From Flavobacterium sp. (GTDB lineage: Bacteria; Bacteroidota; Bacteroidia; Flavobacteriales; Flavobacteriaceae), in NCBI RefSeq assembly GCF_028689845.1, contig NZ_JAQVCH010000023.1:1-42726 (forward strand): DNA of 42,726 nt, read 5' to 3'. The notes under the pieces were generated by a model that saw only the letters and a program-made list of their open reading frames with translations, did no database searches and was not told the origin of the DNA. Of the stretch, positions 23,751 to 33,136 are shown piece after piece; position 1 is the first letter of the stretch, and each line of letters begins with the position of its first letter. Position numbers and translations under genes: made by a program.

Positions 23751-25112
23751 ATGACGACTTCTTTTATACTTATCATCACTTTTATTATTGCCTTGCTCAT
23801 TGGGATTTATATTGGCAAACTGCTTTTTAAAGCCCAAAACTCTTCAGAAAAATCAATTTTTGAAGAGCGAAATAATAGTTTGCACACACAGTTAGAACAA
23901 CTAAAGATTCGTTTACAAGAAGAACAATTTCAATTTGGCAAACAATTGGAAGTTGAAAAAAAAGAGAAAGAAATCATTCGGGGAGAAAAAGAAGTGCTTT
24001 CACTTCAATTGACCAAAAAAGAAGCTGATTTTGATAATTTATGGCAACGAAATAAAGAGCAAAAACAAGAAGTAGAAGAATTACAGGAAAAATTCACCAA
24101 AGAATTCGAAAATTTAGCCAATAAAATATTAGAAGAAAAAACAGTAAAATTTACCGAACAAAATAAAGAAAATTTAAAAAATATACTTTCGCCTTTACAG
24201 GAAAAAATTCAACATTTTGAAAAGAAAGTAGAGGATACCCACAAAGAAAGTATTGATTACCATGCTGCACTTCGTCAGCAAATTATAGGTTTGAAGGAAA
24301 TGAACGCACAAATGAGTAAAGAAACACTCAACTTGACCAAAGCGTTAAAAGGCGATAGTAAAATGCAAGGAAATTGGGGCGAATTGATTTTAGAACGGGT
24401 TTTAGAAAAATCCGGTTTAGAAAAAGGTCGCGAATATGAAGTGCAGCAAAGTTTTACAACAGAGGATGGAAATCGTTTACTGCCAGACGTGGTGATAAAT
24501 CTTCCTGACGGAAAGAAAATGATAGTCGACTCGAAAGTCTCGTTAACGGCTTATGAACGCTATGCTAACGAAGAGGATGAAACTCAAAAAGGAAGCTATC
24601 TAAAAGAACATTTAGCTTCTATTAAACGCCATGTAGAACAATTGAGTAATAAAAATTACCACGATTTATATCAAATGGAAAGTCCTGATTTTGTCTTATT
24701 GTTTGTTCCGATTGAATCGGCTTTTGCAATTGCCTTAAACGAAGATAATACACTGTATAACAAGGCATTTGAACAAAACATTATTATTGTGACGCCCACT
24801 ACGTTATTGGCTACGCTCCGAACCATTGATAGCATGTGGACCAACCAAAAACAACAAGAAAATGCCTTAGAAATTGCTCGTCAAGCCGGAGCCTTGTATG
24901 ATAAATTTGAAGGATTTGTAGCTGATTTAGTAAAAATCGGTAAAAAGATGGATGAAGCAAAAGTCGAATATGGCAATGCCATGGGAAAATTAGTGGAAGG
25001 AAAAGGAAATTTAGTTGGAAGTGTGGAGCGACTTCGTAAAATGGGAGCAAAAGCGAAAAAAGCTTTGCCAGAAAATATTTTAAAGCGAGCTACAGAAGAA
25101 TTAGAGGAGTAA
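23751..25112 (+). CDS. rmuC: DNA recombination protein RmuC
   Basis: A 453-residue protein with an N-terminal membrane anchor (about 5-24), a long coiled coil rich in E, K and Q (about 30-190) and the RmuC domain (about 200-420). Family hallmarks are KMQGNWGELILERVLEKSGL, LPDVVINLPDGKKMIVDSKVSL, DFVLLFVPIESAF and ATLRTIDSMW. RmuC limits inversions at short inverted repeats in E. coli and resembles restriction-endonuclease-fold nucleases. It is 66 bases after btuD, so it may be partly co-transcribed, but it has no evident link to B12 uptake. Confidence 0.93.
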   Translation: MTTSFILIITFIIALLIGIYIGKLLFKAQNSSEKSIFEERNNSLHTQLEQLKIRLQEEQFQFGKQLEVEKKEKEIIRGEKEVLSLQLTKKEADFDNLWQRNKEQKQEVEELQEKFTKEFENLANKILEEKTVKFTEQNKENLKNILSPLQEKIQHFEKKVEDTHKESIDYHAALRQQIIGLKEMNAQMSKETLNLTKALKGDSKMQGNWGELILERVLEKSGLEKGREYEVQQSFTTEDGNRLLPDVVINLPDGKKMIVDSKVSLTAYERYANEEDETQKGSYLKEHLASIKRHVEQLSNKNYHDLYQMESPDFVLLFVPIESAFAIALNEDNTLYNKAFEQNIIIVTPTTLLATLRTIDSMWTNQKQQENALEIARQAGALYDKFEGFVADLVKIGKKMDEAKVEYGNAMGKLVEGKGNLVGSVERLRKMGAKAKKALPENILKRATEELEE

Positions 25113-25225
25113 TTTTGCAATCGCTTTGTACTTAAATTTGTTTAGTAGGAATTTTAATATTTTTATTTTAGTTGAATTCAGTTTTCATATGATTTTTTTC
25201 AATTTATTACTGAAAACTTAAAAGT

Positions 25226-25245
25226 ATTCACTTAAAAATGTGAAT
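25226..25245. repeat. Inverted repeat overlapping the cytochrome promoter
   Basis: ATTCAC (25226-25231), 8 bases, GTGAAT (25240-25245). The right arm covers the -33 region of the promoter at 25239-25269, where a repressor or activator could bind. A second inverted repeat, AGTTTTCA/TGAAAACT with a 23-base spacer, lies just upstream. Function is inferred from position only. Confidence 0.35.
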
Positions 25246-25269
25246 CATATCGTTTTTTTGTTATTTTTG
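25239..25269 (+). promoter_or_regulatory. Promoter of the cytochrome/ASPIC operon
   Basis: TGTG (25239-25242), 19 bases, TATTTTTG (25262-25269). The -7 element is a full match and the -33 matches three of four bases. The ATG is 20 bases downstream, at 25290. Confidence 0.5.
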
Positions 25270-25289
25270 GATTATATTTAATTTCCAAA

Positions 25290-26717
25290 ATGAAAAAAAA
25301 TTACGCTTTTTTCTTCTCTTTTATCTTTATTTTAGGATTTTCAGGAGTTATTCTTTCTTGTTCCAATGACGACGATTATGTTCCTATCGTGGATGATTTG
25401 CCCATAGCTACTGATGATTTTGCTACTTACGCGTTGGGAGATACGGTCGAAATATCAGTTTTAGCAAATGATACCACGGGCGATTTGGTCGTTCCAACAA
25501 CGGTAAGTTTGGTAGGAGGAATAGATACCGATTCTAACGGAACTTTAGATGAACTAATTATCAGTGGAGAAGGTTCTTGGCGTGTTAATCCAACTTCTGG
25601 AGTAGTTACTTTTATTCCAGAACCAACTTTTCAACTTAATCCAAACCCAAAAAAATATACTGTTCAAGATCAACAAGGTAACGATTCAAATCAAGCTACT
25701 ATTACCATAACGGCTACTCAAACTGCAAATGTTGATTTAACACAAGTTCCATATCCAAAATTATCAGATTATAAGTTTTTTGTGGGTGAAATGAAAAATC
25801 AAATTCCTTCACTTGGCGTTTTACCTTATGAGCCAGCAAGTGCTTTGTTTACTGATTATGCTCATAAAAAACGATTTGTATGGATGCCAGCAGGAACCAA
25901 AGCAACCTATGAAGGTGATGGCGAATTATTAGAATTACCAGTAGGTGCAGCCATCATTAAAAACTTTTATTATGACAATGTCATTCCCGGAAATGTAACT
26001 AGAATTATTGAGACTAGAATTATGATAAGAAAAGCAGATGGATGGATTTTTGCAGAATATGTGTGGAATGCAGAACAAACTGAAGCCTTTTTAGATATGG
26101 AAGGAAGTAATGTTAGTGTCACCTGGATTGACGAAAATAACGTAACTAAAAGCACTAATGCCTACCGAGTTCCTTCTGAAGCTCAATGTATGATTTGTCA
26201 TAAAGTTGATGATAAACCAATTCCGATTGGAATCAAACCACAAAATATAAATACAAATTATAATTATGTAACGGGTTCTATGAATCAATTATCAAAATGG
26301 ATTCAAGAAGGTTATTTAGAAAATAACATTCCTACTTATATCGAATCAATTGTAGATTATAGGGATACTTCAAAATCTTTAGACTTGAGGGTTCGTTCTT
26401 ATGTTGATATTAATTGTGCTCATTGTCATCGCGAAAACAGCCATTGCGATTATCGTCCAATGCGTTTTGCATTTAATGAAACGATTGATCCAGTAAATAT
26501 GGGTGTGTGTGTTGATACTCAAGACATGGCCGGTTATTCAGGTGCTTTAAGCAAAATTGTAACTCCCGGCAATCATAATCGTTCGATGTTATATTATCGA
26601 TTGACAACCAATGATATGGCAAGCATGATGCCTTTAATTGGTCGTTCTATGGTACATGAAGAAGGAGCCGAATTAATTAAAGATTGGATTAATTCGCTTT
26701 CAGGGCCATGTGATTAA
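25290..26717 (+). CDS. Di-heme c-type cytochrome lipoprotein with Ig-like N-terminus
   Basis: A 475-residue lipoprotein (GVILSC, Cys24, then SNDDD, which resembles the surface-export signal). Residues about 38-150 form an Ig/cadherin-like module with the VLANDTTGD motif. The rest resembles the SO2930 family of di-heme cytochromes: LSDYKFFVGEM, VLPYEPASALFTDYAHKKRFVWMPAG, and two heme sites, C300-MI-C303-H and C376-AH-C379-H. Heme would be attached outside the inner membrane. The role is probably electron transfer at or beyond the outer membrane; partner and substrate are unknown. The secreted ASPIC protein follows after 39 bases. Confidence 0.82.
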   Translation: MKKNYAFFFSFIFILGFSGVILSCSNDDDYVPIVDDLPIATDDFATYALGDTVEISVLANDTTGDLVVPTTVSLVGGIDTDSNGTLDELIISGEGSWRVNPTSGVVTFIPEPTFQLNPNPKKYTVQDQQGNDSNQATITITATQTANVDLTQVPYPKLSDYKFFVGEMKNQIPSLGVLPYEPASALFTDYAHKKRFVWMPAGTKATYEGDGELLELPVGAAIIKNFYYDNVIPGNVTRIIETRIMIRKADGWIFAEYVWNAEQTEAFLDMEGSNVSVTWIDENNVTKSTNAYRVPSEAQCMICHKVDDKPIPIGIKPQNINTNYNYVTGSMNQLSKWIQEGYLENNIPTYIESIVDYRDTSKSLDLRVRSYVDINCAHCHRENSHCDYRPMRFAFNETIDPVNMGVCVDTQDMAGYSGALSKIVTPGNHNRSMLYYRLTTNDMASMMPLIGRSMVHEEGAELIKDWINSLSGPCD

Positions 26718-26756
26718 CTTTAAATTCGAATCAAACTAAACTAAACAATAACTTAA

Positions 26757-28802
26757 ATGAAAAAAATTACTTTATTAATGTTTCTATGTGTTGGAATTCA
26801 ATTTTCCTATGCACAAGCGACCTGTAACAGTGCCATGGTTTTGCCAGGAGCTGGATTTTACGTTGTCGGCGGGATAACGGGTACACAAGTACCTAATCCA
26901 ATTTGTGTAGATAGCGGAAATGTAGCTAATAATCCGAAAGGGAATTGGTATTCCTATACGCCAACGCAAAATTATACCGTAACCGTTACTTCCGATATTT
27001 CGAATAATACTCCTCGAAAAGATACACGTGTTCATGTATATACGGGAGGTTGTGGTGCTCTAACATGCTATGCTGGAGATGATGATGCAGGTCAATCGTG
27101 GTCTTCTATTTGTACTTTTGCAGTGTTAGCAAATACAACTTATATTATTGCTTTTGATAATAAATGGTCTAGCGATGGATTTACTTTTCAATTAATTGAA
27201 GGGCCTTACCAACAACCTGTTGGAAACGCAGTAACTTTTACTAATCAAAATCTTTCAACTATCAATAGTGCTTACAATTTGGCTATTGTGGATATGAATG
27301 GCGATTATTTAGATGATATTGTCGGTGTGAGTGATAATAAGATTAAGGTGCATACTCAAAATAGTAGCGGTGGTTTTACAATTACAGAATATCCAACCAC
27401 AACAGCTGTAAATATGCCCTCATGGAGTCTTGCTGCCGGCGATTATAATAAAGATGGTTTTAATGATTTAATGTATGGAGGAGGTAATGGGATAACATTT
27501 ATGAAGTCAAATGCCAATGGTGATGGTTATATCCAAGACACGTTTAGTCAGTATGTTTTTTGTCAGCGAACTAATTTTCTAGATTTAAATAATGACGGTC
27601 ATTTAGATGCTTTTTCTTGTCATGATGTGGATCCGAATGTTTATTTTATAAATGATGGAACAGGTGTTTTTACCTTTTATCAATCTGGTGTAACACCAAA
27701 TTCAATGCTAATTGGAACTCACTCTGAAGGAGGGAATTATGGTTCTATTTGGGTTGATTATGATAATGATGGAGATCAAGATTTATTCATTGCTAAATGT
27801 CGCGGAGGCGGAAGCACCGCAAAATATAATGAATTACACAGAAATAATGGTAATGGAACGTTTACCGATGTTTCAATTGCAGCAAATATGTATGACCCTA
27901 TTCAAACTTGGTCATCTTGTTGGGAAGATTTTGATAATGATGGCGATATGGATGCTATAATTGGAGCAAGTTCTACCACTGATGGAAGCCATAAATACAT
28001 GCGAAACAATGGTGATGGAACTTTTACGGATATCACTGCAGGTTCTGGCTGGGATTTAAATTCAAGTTTGAATATTGAACACATTGCTCACGATTTTAAC
28101 AATGATGGTTTTGTAGATATTATCGGTGGCGGAAATAAAATTATGTATAACCTTGGTGATGGCACTTTTTCTCCAGCTGGAATAAGTTTTGGCGTTGGTG
28201 CTGTGGGCGATTTAAATAATGATGGTTTCATAGATTTTCAAACCGGAAGTACGTTGCGAATCAATAATGGAAACACCAACAAATGGTTGAAATTGAACCT
28301 TCAAGGGATTCAAAGTAATAGTAACGGAATTGGTGCTCGCGTAGAAATTTATGGAGCATGGGGTAAACAAATTAGAGATGTTCGAAGTGGTGAAGGCTTT
28401 AAATATATGAGTTCTTTAAACGTGCATTTCGGAATTGGTCAAGCGACTGCTATCGATCAAGTTGTTATCAAATGGCCTTCGGGAATAGTGGATACTTTTG
28501 TTAATCCTTCGCCAAATCAAACTTTGTTTGTGGCAGAAGGAGTAACCTTAAGTGTAAATCAAAATGAAGTTTCAAGCTTTGTCATGTATCCAAATCCTGC
28601 AAAAGATTTTATTACCTTAAAATCAGCTAATGCTAATTTAATTATTTCAGCTGAAATCTATGATTTGAACGGTCGTAAAGTTGCTTCTCCAATCATTAAG
28701 GAGGATATGATTTCAGTTCAAACCCTAGCTATCGGCACCTATTTACTAGTAGCAAGAGACAGTGAAGGTAAGCTTTCTACACAAAAATTTATCAAACAAT
28801 AA
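26757..28802 (+). CDS. Secreted FG-GAP/VCBS and ASPIC protein with T9SS signal
   Basis: A 681-residue protein with signal peptide (to about residue 20, SYAQ), then a PPC/CUB-like beta domain (about 22-155). Next come VCBS/FG-GAP blades (about 165-500) with repeated calcium loops such as DYNKDGFND, DLNNDGHLD, DYDNDGDQD, DFDNDGDMD and DFNNDGFVD. An ASPIC/UnbV domain follows (about 500-590; NGIGARVEIYGAWGKQIRDV). The last 75 residues (VMYPNPAKDFITL, IYDLNGRKV, GTYLLVARD) are a type A sorting domain of the type IX secretion system. It is therefore exported and likely surface-anchored or released. Paired with the cytochrome it may form an extracellular redox or binding complex. Confidence 0.9.
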   Translation: MKKITLLMFLCVGIQFSYAQATCNSAMVLPGAGFYVVGGITGTQVPNPICVDSGNVANNPKGNWYSYTPTQNYTVTVTSDISNNTPRKDTRVHVYTGGCGALTCYAGDDDAGQSWSSICTFAVLANTTYIIAFDNKWSSDGFTFQLIEGPYQQPVGNAVTFTNQNLSTINSAYNLAIVDMNGDYLDDIVGVSDNKIKVHTQNSSGGFTITEYPTTTAVNMPSWSLAAGDYNKDGFNDLMYGGGNGITFMKSNANGDGYIQDTFSQYVFCQRTNFLDLNNDGHLDAFSCHDVDPNVYFINDGTGVFTFYQSGVTPNSMLIGTHSEGGNYGSIWVDYDNDGDQDLFIAKCRGGGSTAKYNELHRNNGNGTFTDVSIAANMYDPIQTWSSCWEDFDNDGDMDAIIGASSTTDGSHKYMRNNGDGTFTDITAGSGWDLNSSLNIEHIAHDFNNDGFVDIIGGGNKIMYNLGDGTFSPAGISFGVGAVGDLNNDGFIDFQTGSTLRINNGNTNKWLKLNLQGIQSNSNGIGARVEIYGAWGKQIRDVRSGEGFKYMSSLNVHFGIGQATAIDQVVIKWPSGIVDTFVNPSPNQTLFVAEGVTLSVNQNEVSSFVMYPNPAKDFITLKSANANLIISAEIYDLNGRKVASPIIKEDMISVQTLAIGTYLLVARDSEGKLSTQKFIKQ

Positions 28803-28826
28803 TAACGTTTTACTAAACTATTTTAT

Positions 28827-28856
28827 AAAAAGCCCTCCTTTGTAGAGGGCTTTTTT
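28827..28856 (+). terminator. Terminator of the cytochrome/ASPIC operon
   Basis: AAAAAGCCCTC (28827-28837), loop CTTTGTA, GAGGGCTTTTTT (28845-28856). The T run merges directly into TAACTTTG (28858-28865), a full TAnnTTTG match and the likely -7 element for the next gene. Confidence 0.88.
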
Positions 28857-28857
28857 A

Positions 28858-28865
28858 TAACTTTG
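28858..28865 (+). promoter_or_regulatory. -7 element of the GlmU-like gene, abutting a terminator
   Basis: TAACTTTG fits TAnnTTTG and ends 21 bases before the ATG at 28887. The -33 position falls inside the terminator hairpin and has no TTTG at canonical spacing (nearest TTTG at 28839-28842, 15 bases away). Confidence 0.4.
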
Positions 28866-28886
28866 ATTTTTATAAAAATATACAAA

Positions 28887-30062
28887 ATGAACTATATCCT
28901 TTTTGATGGTCCAGTTAGAAATGCGTTGTTGCCATTTACTTATACGCGTCCTGTTGCCGATATCCGTATTGGAATTTTAACTATTCGTGAAAAATGGGAA
29001 AAGTATTTAGGCTATACCACCACAACGATTACCGAAGATTATTTGTCTGAAAAATATCCTATGGTCGAAATGGAAGAAAATATTCTAATCAATGCTTCTT
29101 TTCTTCCCAACGAAGTTTTAGTAGAGATGATTAAAAGTTTAGAGCCTCATCAAGCCATTTTCAAGCATGAAGAAGTTATTGCTTTCTATACTAATGATAC
29201 CCAAGAAGAAGTTGATTTTGATAGTTATGAAATCATCGAATACAATGAAGACGGATTGCAAATTGCTCATCCCTGGGATATTTTTGCCAAAAATGATCAA
29301 GCCATTCGAGAAGATTTTGAATTGTTAACCGAAGGTCGAACTTCGCAACCTATTCCTAAAAGCGTCAATGTCATCGCACCTGAACATGTTTTTATTGAAA
29401 AAGGAGCTACGCTCGAATTTGTAACGCTAAATGCAGCAACGGGTCCAATTTATATCGGAAAAAATTCAGAAATCATGGAAGGTTCTGTGATTCGTGGTCC
29501 TTTTGCTTTGTGTGAAGAGGCTCAGGTGAAATTAGCGACCAAAGTCTATGGAGCAACTACTGTTGGACCGCATTGTCGCATTGGTGGAGAAGTTAATAAT
29601 TCTGTGCTTTTTGGTTATTCAAATAAAGGACACGATGGCTTTTTAGGGAATTCAGTTTTAGGCGAATGGTGTAATATCGGTGCCGATTCCAACACGTCAA
29701 ATCTGAAAAATAATTATGAAGAAGTGAAGTTGTGGAGCTATGAAACAGAAAATTTTGCTAAAACGGGACTTCAATTTTGTGGTTTGATGATGGGCGACCA
29801 TTCTAAATGCGGTATTAATACCATGTTTAATACCGGAACAGTAGTTGGTGTTTCTGCTAATATTTTTGGTTCAGGATTTCCTAGAAATTTTGTGCCGAGT
29901 TTTTCTTGGGGCGGTGCTTCTGGATTTACAACCTATTTAACCCGAAAAGCATTTGAAGTTGCCAAAGTAGTCATGAGTAGACGCCAAGTAGAATTTACTG
30001 AGGAAGATAAAAATATACTAGAACACGTTTTTGAAGAAACAAAAAAGTGGCGAAAAGAGTAG
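28887..30062 (+). CDS. GlmU-like sugar-1-phosphate nucleotidyltransferase/acyltransferase
   Basis: A 391-residue protein starting at ATG 28887 (MNYILFDGPVRNALLPFTYT); an in-frame ATG at 28863 would add eight residues but lies on the -7 element. The N-terminal half resembles a nucleotidyltransferase fold with the FDGPVRNALLPFTYTRPVADIRIG signature of the Bacteroidota GlmU-like family. The C-terminal half (about 185-350) is a left-handed beta-helix of hexapeptide repeats (GPIYIGKNSEIMEGSVIRGP). It is thought to act on UDP-GlcNAc or related sugars, but the canonical GlmU motif LAAGxGTRM is absent, so activity as a true GlmU is doubtful. Confidence 0.82.
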   Translation: MNYILFDGPVRNALLPFTYTRPVADIRIGILTIREKWEKYLGYTTTTITEDYLSEKYPMVEMEENILINASFLPNEVLVEMIKSLEPHQAIFKHEEVIAFYTNDTQEEVDFDSYEIIEYNEDGLQIAHPWDIFAKNDQAIREDFELLTEGRTSQPIPKSVNVIAPEHVFIEKGATLEFVTLNAATGPIYIGKNSEIMEGSVIRGPFALCEEAQVKLATKVYGATTVGPHCRIGGEVNNSVLFGYSNKGHDGFLGNSVLGEWCNIGADSNTSNLKNNYEEVKLWSYETENFAKTGLQFCGLMMGDHSKCGINTMFNTGTVVGVSANIFGSGFPRNFVPSFSWGGASGFTTYLTRKAFEVAKVVMSRRQVEFTEEDKNILEHVFEETKKWRKE

Positions 30063-30102
30063 GTTTTTAATTGAAAATTATTAGCGTGGCCTTTACGGTT
30101 TA

Positions 30103-31707
30103 TTATTCCTTTTTTACGTTTTTCAAACTCAACAAATTCAACGGATTAATTCCTAAACCGCTCACGTTTTTTCTAGTAAAACGAGCGACTTTATCATAAA
30201 AGAGCGGAATAATCGGAGCTTCGTCAATGATGATTTTATCCATTTGTTGGTATAAGTCAAAACGTTTGGCATCATCGGTTTCTAAGAATGCTTTTTCATA
30301 CAAGGCATCGAATGCTGCATTGGAAAAATGTGTATAATTTGGCCCATTGGGGGCAAAATTTTTACTGTAAAAAAGCGACAAATAGTTTTCTGCATCAGGA
30401 TAATCGGCTATCCAACTCGCTCTAAAAAAACTCACTTTACCGGTAGCAATCGCTTGCCTTAAAGTGGAAGGCGGATTGACATCTATTTCTACTTCTAATC
30501 CAATTTTTTGCCATTCGCGTTGTAAAAACTCTGCAATATCAATATAGGTTGCATTGGTGCTCAAAATTACTTTTGGTTTTTTGATTCCCGTTTCCAAACT
30601 GTAATCCACCACCAACGATTTTGCTTTTTCAGCATTAAAATCATATCCTAACTGTCCATTAAAACTTGGCATCCCACTCGGAATGACACCACTTGTAGCC
30701 GGAATGCCCATATTGTTTCGCAGATAGGTAATCATTTTTGCACGGTCAAATCCGTAATTCAGAGCTTGACGAATCCGTTTGTCCAAAACCGTTTTGTCTG
30801 AACCATCCATCCGAAAACCCAAATATTCGGTGTTGAGGTACGGGCCGCTTATTAAATTTACTTCCTTTGCATACTTGGGTTGCAAATCACCTTTTTGAGT
30901 CAGAATTTCATCTTTATAGGAAGGGTCTAAACCCGAAATAAAGTCTAATTTCCCCTGAATAAAAGCTAAAAAACCACTTTGTTTATCGGGTAAAAAGGTA
31001 ATCGCAACGGCTTCTAAATAGGGGAGTTGTAGTCCTTTTTTGTCTTTTTCAAAATAAATAGGATTACGGCGTAAAACCAATTTGACGTTTTCTTCCCAAA
31101 TTTTAAATTGAAATGGTCCTGTGCCAATCGGTTTTGTTCTAAAATCATAATTCGGACTTTCCATCACTTCTTTTGGCACAACCGAGGCATATTTCATTGA
31201 CAATAAACCTAAAAAAGCTGGAAAAGGTTGCGTTAATTGTATTTTAAAAAGGGTATCGTTTACCGCTTTAAATTCAGCTACATTTTGTAAAATCCATCCG
31301 CCGGGTGAAGCTACTTTTTCTGATTTTAATCGATTTAGACTGTATTCAAAATCAGTTGCTATCACTGTTCGAGTGGAATCAACTCCAAAAAGTTGGTTTT
31401 TATGAAAATAAACATCATTTCTAAGTGTAAAATGATAGGTCAAGCCGTCTTCAGAAATGGTCCATTCTTTAGCAATATCGGGTTGAATATGCAAACTGTC
31501 ATCTAGCTGAACAAGGCCATTAAATAGCTGATGACAAGCCCAAATCACATTCTGTGACTTCGCAAAAGCAGGGTCTAAGGTGGCAATATTGGCACTTTCA
31601 TTATATCTAAAAACCAAGGCGTCATTCCCGTCCGACTGATTCTTTCCACAAGAAATCAAAATCAAAAAGAAGTAAGTTAGTGATAGGTAACGAAGTAATG
31701 ATTTCAT
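30103..31707 (-). CDS. Peptide-type ABC substrate-binding lipoprotein (SBP family 5)
   Basis: A 534-residue lipoprotein (LILISC, Cys20; following GKNQSD has no strong acidic run, so probably periplasmic). It belongs to the DppA/OppA family: ESANIATLDPAFAKSQN at the N-terminus, LAKEWTISEDGLTYHFTLRNDVYFH-like stretch, KPIGTGPFQFKIW, LDKRIRQALNYGFDRAKMI and SWIADYPDAENYLSLFYS. Such proteins bind oligopeptides, nickel complexes or other solutes. No permease or ATPase gene is adjacent, so the transporter lies elsewhere or the protein works alone. Confidence 0.9.
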   Translation of the reverse strand: MKSLLRYLSLTYFFLILISCGKNQSDGNDALVFRYNESANIATLDPAFAKSQNVIWACHQLFNGLVQLDDSLHIQPDIAKEWTISEDGLTYHFTLRNDVYFHKNQLFGVDSTRTVIATDFEYSLNRLKSEKVASPGGWILQNVAEFKAVNDTLFKIQLTQPFPAFLGLLSMKYASVVPKEVMESPNYDFRTKPIGTGPFQFKIWEENVKLVLRRNPIYFEKDKKGLQLPYLEAVAITFLPDKQSGFLAFIQGKLDFISGLDPSYKDEILTQKGDLQPKYAKEVNLISGPYLNTEYLGFRMDGSDKTVLDKRIRQALNYGFDRAKMITYLRNNMGIPATSGVIPSGMPSFNGQLGYDFNAEKAKSLVVDYSLETGIKKPKVILSTNATYIDIAEFLQREWQKIGLEVEIDVNPPSTLRQAIATGKVSFFRASWIADYPDAENYLSLFYSKNFAPNGPNYTHFSNAAFDALYEKAFLETDDAKRFDLYQQMDKIIIDEAPIIPLFYDKVARFTRKNVSGLGINPLNLLSLKNVKKE

Positions 31708-31725
31708 TTTCCCGAAATTTGTGTG

Positions 31726-31733
31726 TAAATTTG
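31726..31733 (+). promoter_or_regulatory. -7 element of mtaB
   Basis: TAAATTTG matches TAnnTTTG exactly, 64 bases before the ATG at 31798, in the region divergent from the binding-protein gene. The -33 side is weak. Confidence 0.45.
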
Positions 31734-31797
31734 CACGCTTTTAAGCAGGTAAATATAAGGAAAGAAAGTCTTTTTCCAATTTTAGGAATTGTTGAAT

Positions 31798-33135
31798 ATG
31801 ATAGCAAATCAAAAAAAAGTCGCATTTTATACATTAGGTTGTAAACTGAATTTTTCAGAGACCTCCACCATTGCTCGAAACTTTCAACACGAAGGATTTG
31901 AACGTGTTGATTTTGAAGATGTTGCCGATATTTATGTAATTAACACCTGTTCTGTTACAGATAATGCCGATAAACAATTCAAACAAATTGTAAAGAAAGC
32001 ATTGAAAAATAACGAAAAAGCCTTTGTAGCCGCAGTAGGTTGTTATGCTCAATTAAAACCGGAAGAATTAGCTGCAGTTGATGGTGTTGATTTAGTTTTA
32101 GGGGCGACTGAGAAGTTTAAAATCACTGATTATCTTAATGATTTATCCAAAAACGACTTAGGCGAAGTACATTCTTGCGAAATTGAAGAAGCCGATTTTT
32201 ATGTAGGGAGTTACTCTTTTGGTGATAGAACCCGAGCTTTTTTAAAAGTACAAGATGGTTGTGACTATAAATGCACGTATTGTACGATTCCGTTAGCAAG
32301 GGGGATTTCTAGAAGTGATACGATGGAAGGTGTTTTGAAAAATGCCAAAGAAATTTCGCAACAAGGAATTAAAGAAATAGTGTTGACGGGTGTTAATATT
32401 GGCGATTACGGAAAAGGCGAATTTGGTAATAAAAAACATGAAAGTACTTTTTTAGATTTAGTAACTGAATTAGATAAAGTGGAAGGAATTGAACGTTTGC
32501 GAATTTCCTCTATTGAACCTAATTTGTTAAAAAATGAAACGATAGTTTTGGTCTCAAAATCGAGGGCTTTTGTGCCTCATTTTCATATTCCGTTGCAATC
32601 GGGAAGTAACGCTGTTTTAAAGAAAATGAAACGTCGTTATTTACGTGAATTGTATGTAGATCGAGTAACTAAAATTCTCGAAGTCATGCCTGATGCTTGT
32701 ATTGGTGTCGACGTAATCGTTGGTTTTCCAGGTGAAACAGACGAACATTTCTTAGAAACCTATCATTTTTTAAATGAGTTGCCTATTTCCTATTTACATG
32801 TTTTTACGTATTCGGAACGAGATAATACCGAAGCAGCAGAAATGGACGGAGTAGTGCCAAAGAATGTTAGAGCAAAACGCAGTAAAATGCTACGCGGTTT
32901 GTCTGTGAAAAAACGCAGGGCTTTTTATGAAAGCCAAATTGGAACAATCAGAACGGTTTTATTCGAAAACGAAAATAAAGAAGGCTATATTCATGGATTT
33001 ACTGAGAATTACGTTAAAGTAAAAACACCATGGAATCCTGAATTGGTTAATACGTTGCACCAAATCAAATTGACAAAAATTGATGAGGATGGAAGTGTTC
33101 GATTGGCGTTTTGTAACGAATTAATAGGATTGTAA
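31798..33135 (+). CDS. mtaB: tRNA t6A37 methylthiotransferase MtaB
   Basis: A 445-residue radical-SAM methylthiotransferase. I use ATG 31798; an in-frame TTG nine bases upstream is possible. The N-terminal cluster is bound by C15 (TLGCKLN), C51 (NTCSVT) and C82 (GCYAQ); the radical-SAM cluster by C155, C159 and C162 (CDYKCTYC). A TRAM-like C-terminal domain (about 375-440) would bind tRNA. The enzyme converts t6A37 to ms2t6A37 in tRNAs reading ANN codons. TLGCKLN and the overall length favour MtaB over MiaB or RimO. Confidence 0.93.
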   Translation: MIANQKKVAFYTLGCKLNFSETSTIARNFQHEGFERVDFEDVADIYVINTCSVTDNADKQFKQIVKKALKNNEKAFVAAVGCYAQLKPEELAAVDGVDLVLGATEKFKITDYLNDLSKNDLGEVHSCEIEEADFYVGSYSFGDRTRAFLKVQDGCDYKCTYCTIPLARGISRSDTMEGVLKNAKEISQQGIKEIVLTGVNIGDYGKGEFGNKKHESTFLDLVTELDKVEGIERLRISSIEPNLLKNETIVLVSKSRAFVPHFHIPLQSGSNAVLKKMKRRYLRELYVDRVTKILEVMPDACIGVDVIVGFPGETDEHFLETYHFLNELPISYLHVFTYSERDNTEAAEMDGVVPKNVRAKRSKMLRGLSVKKRRAFYESQIGTIRTVLFENENKEGYIHGFTENYVKVKTPWNPELVNTLHQIKLTKIDEDGSVRLAFCNELIGL

Positions 33136-33136
33136 A

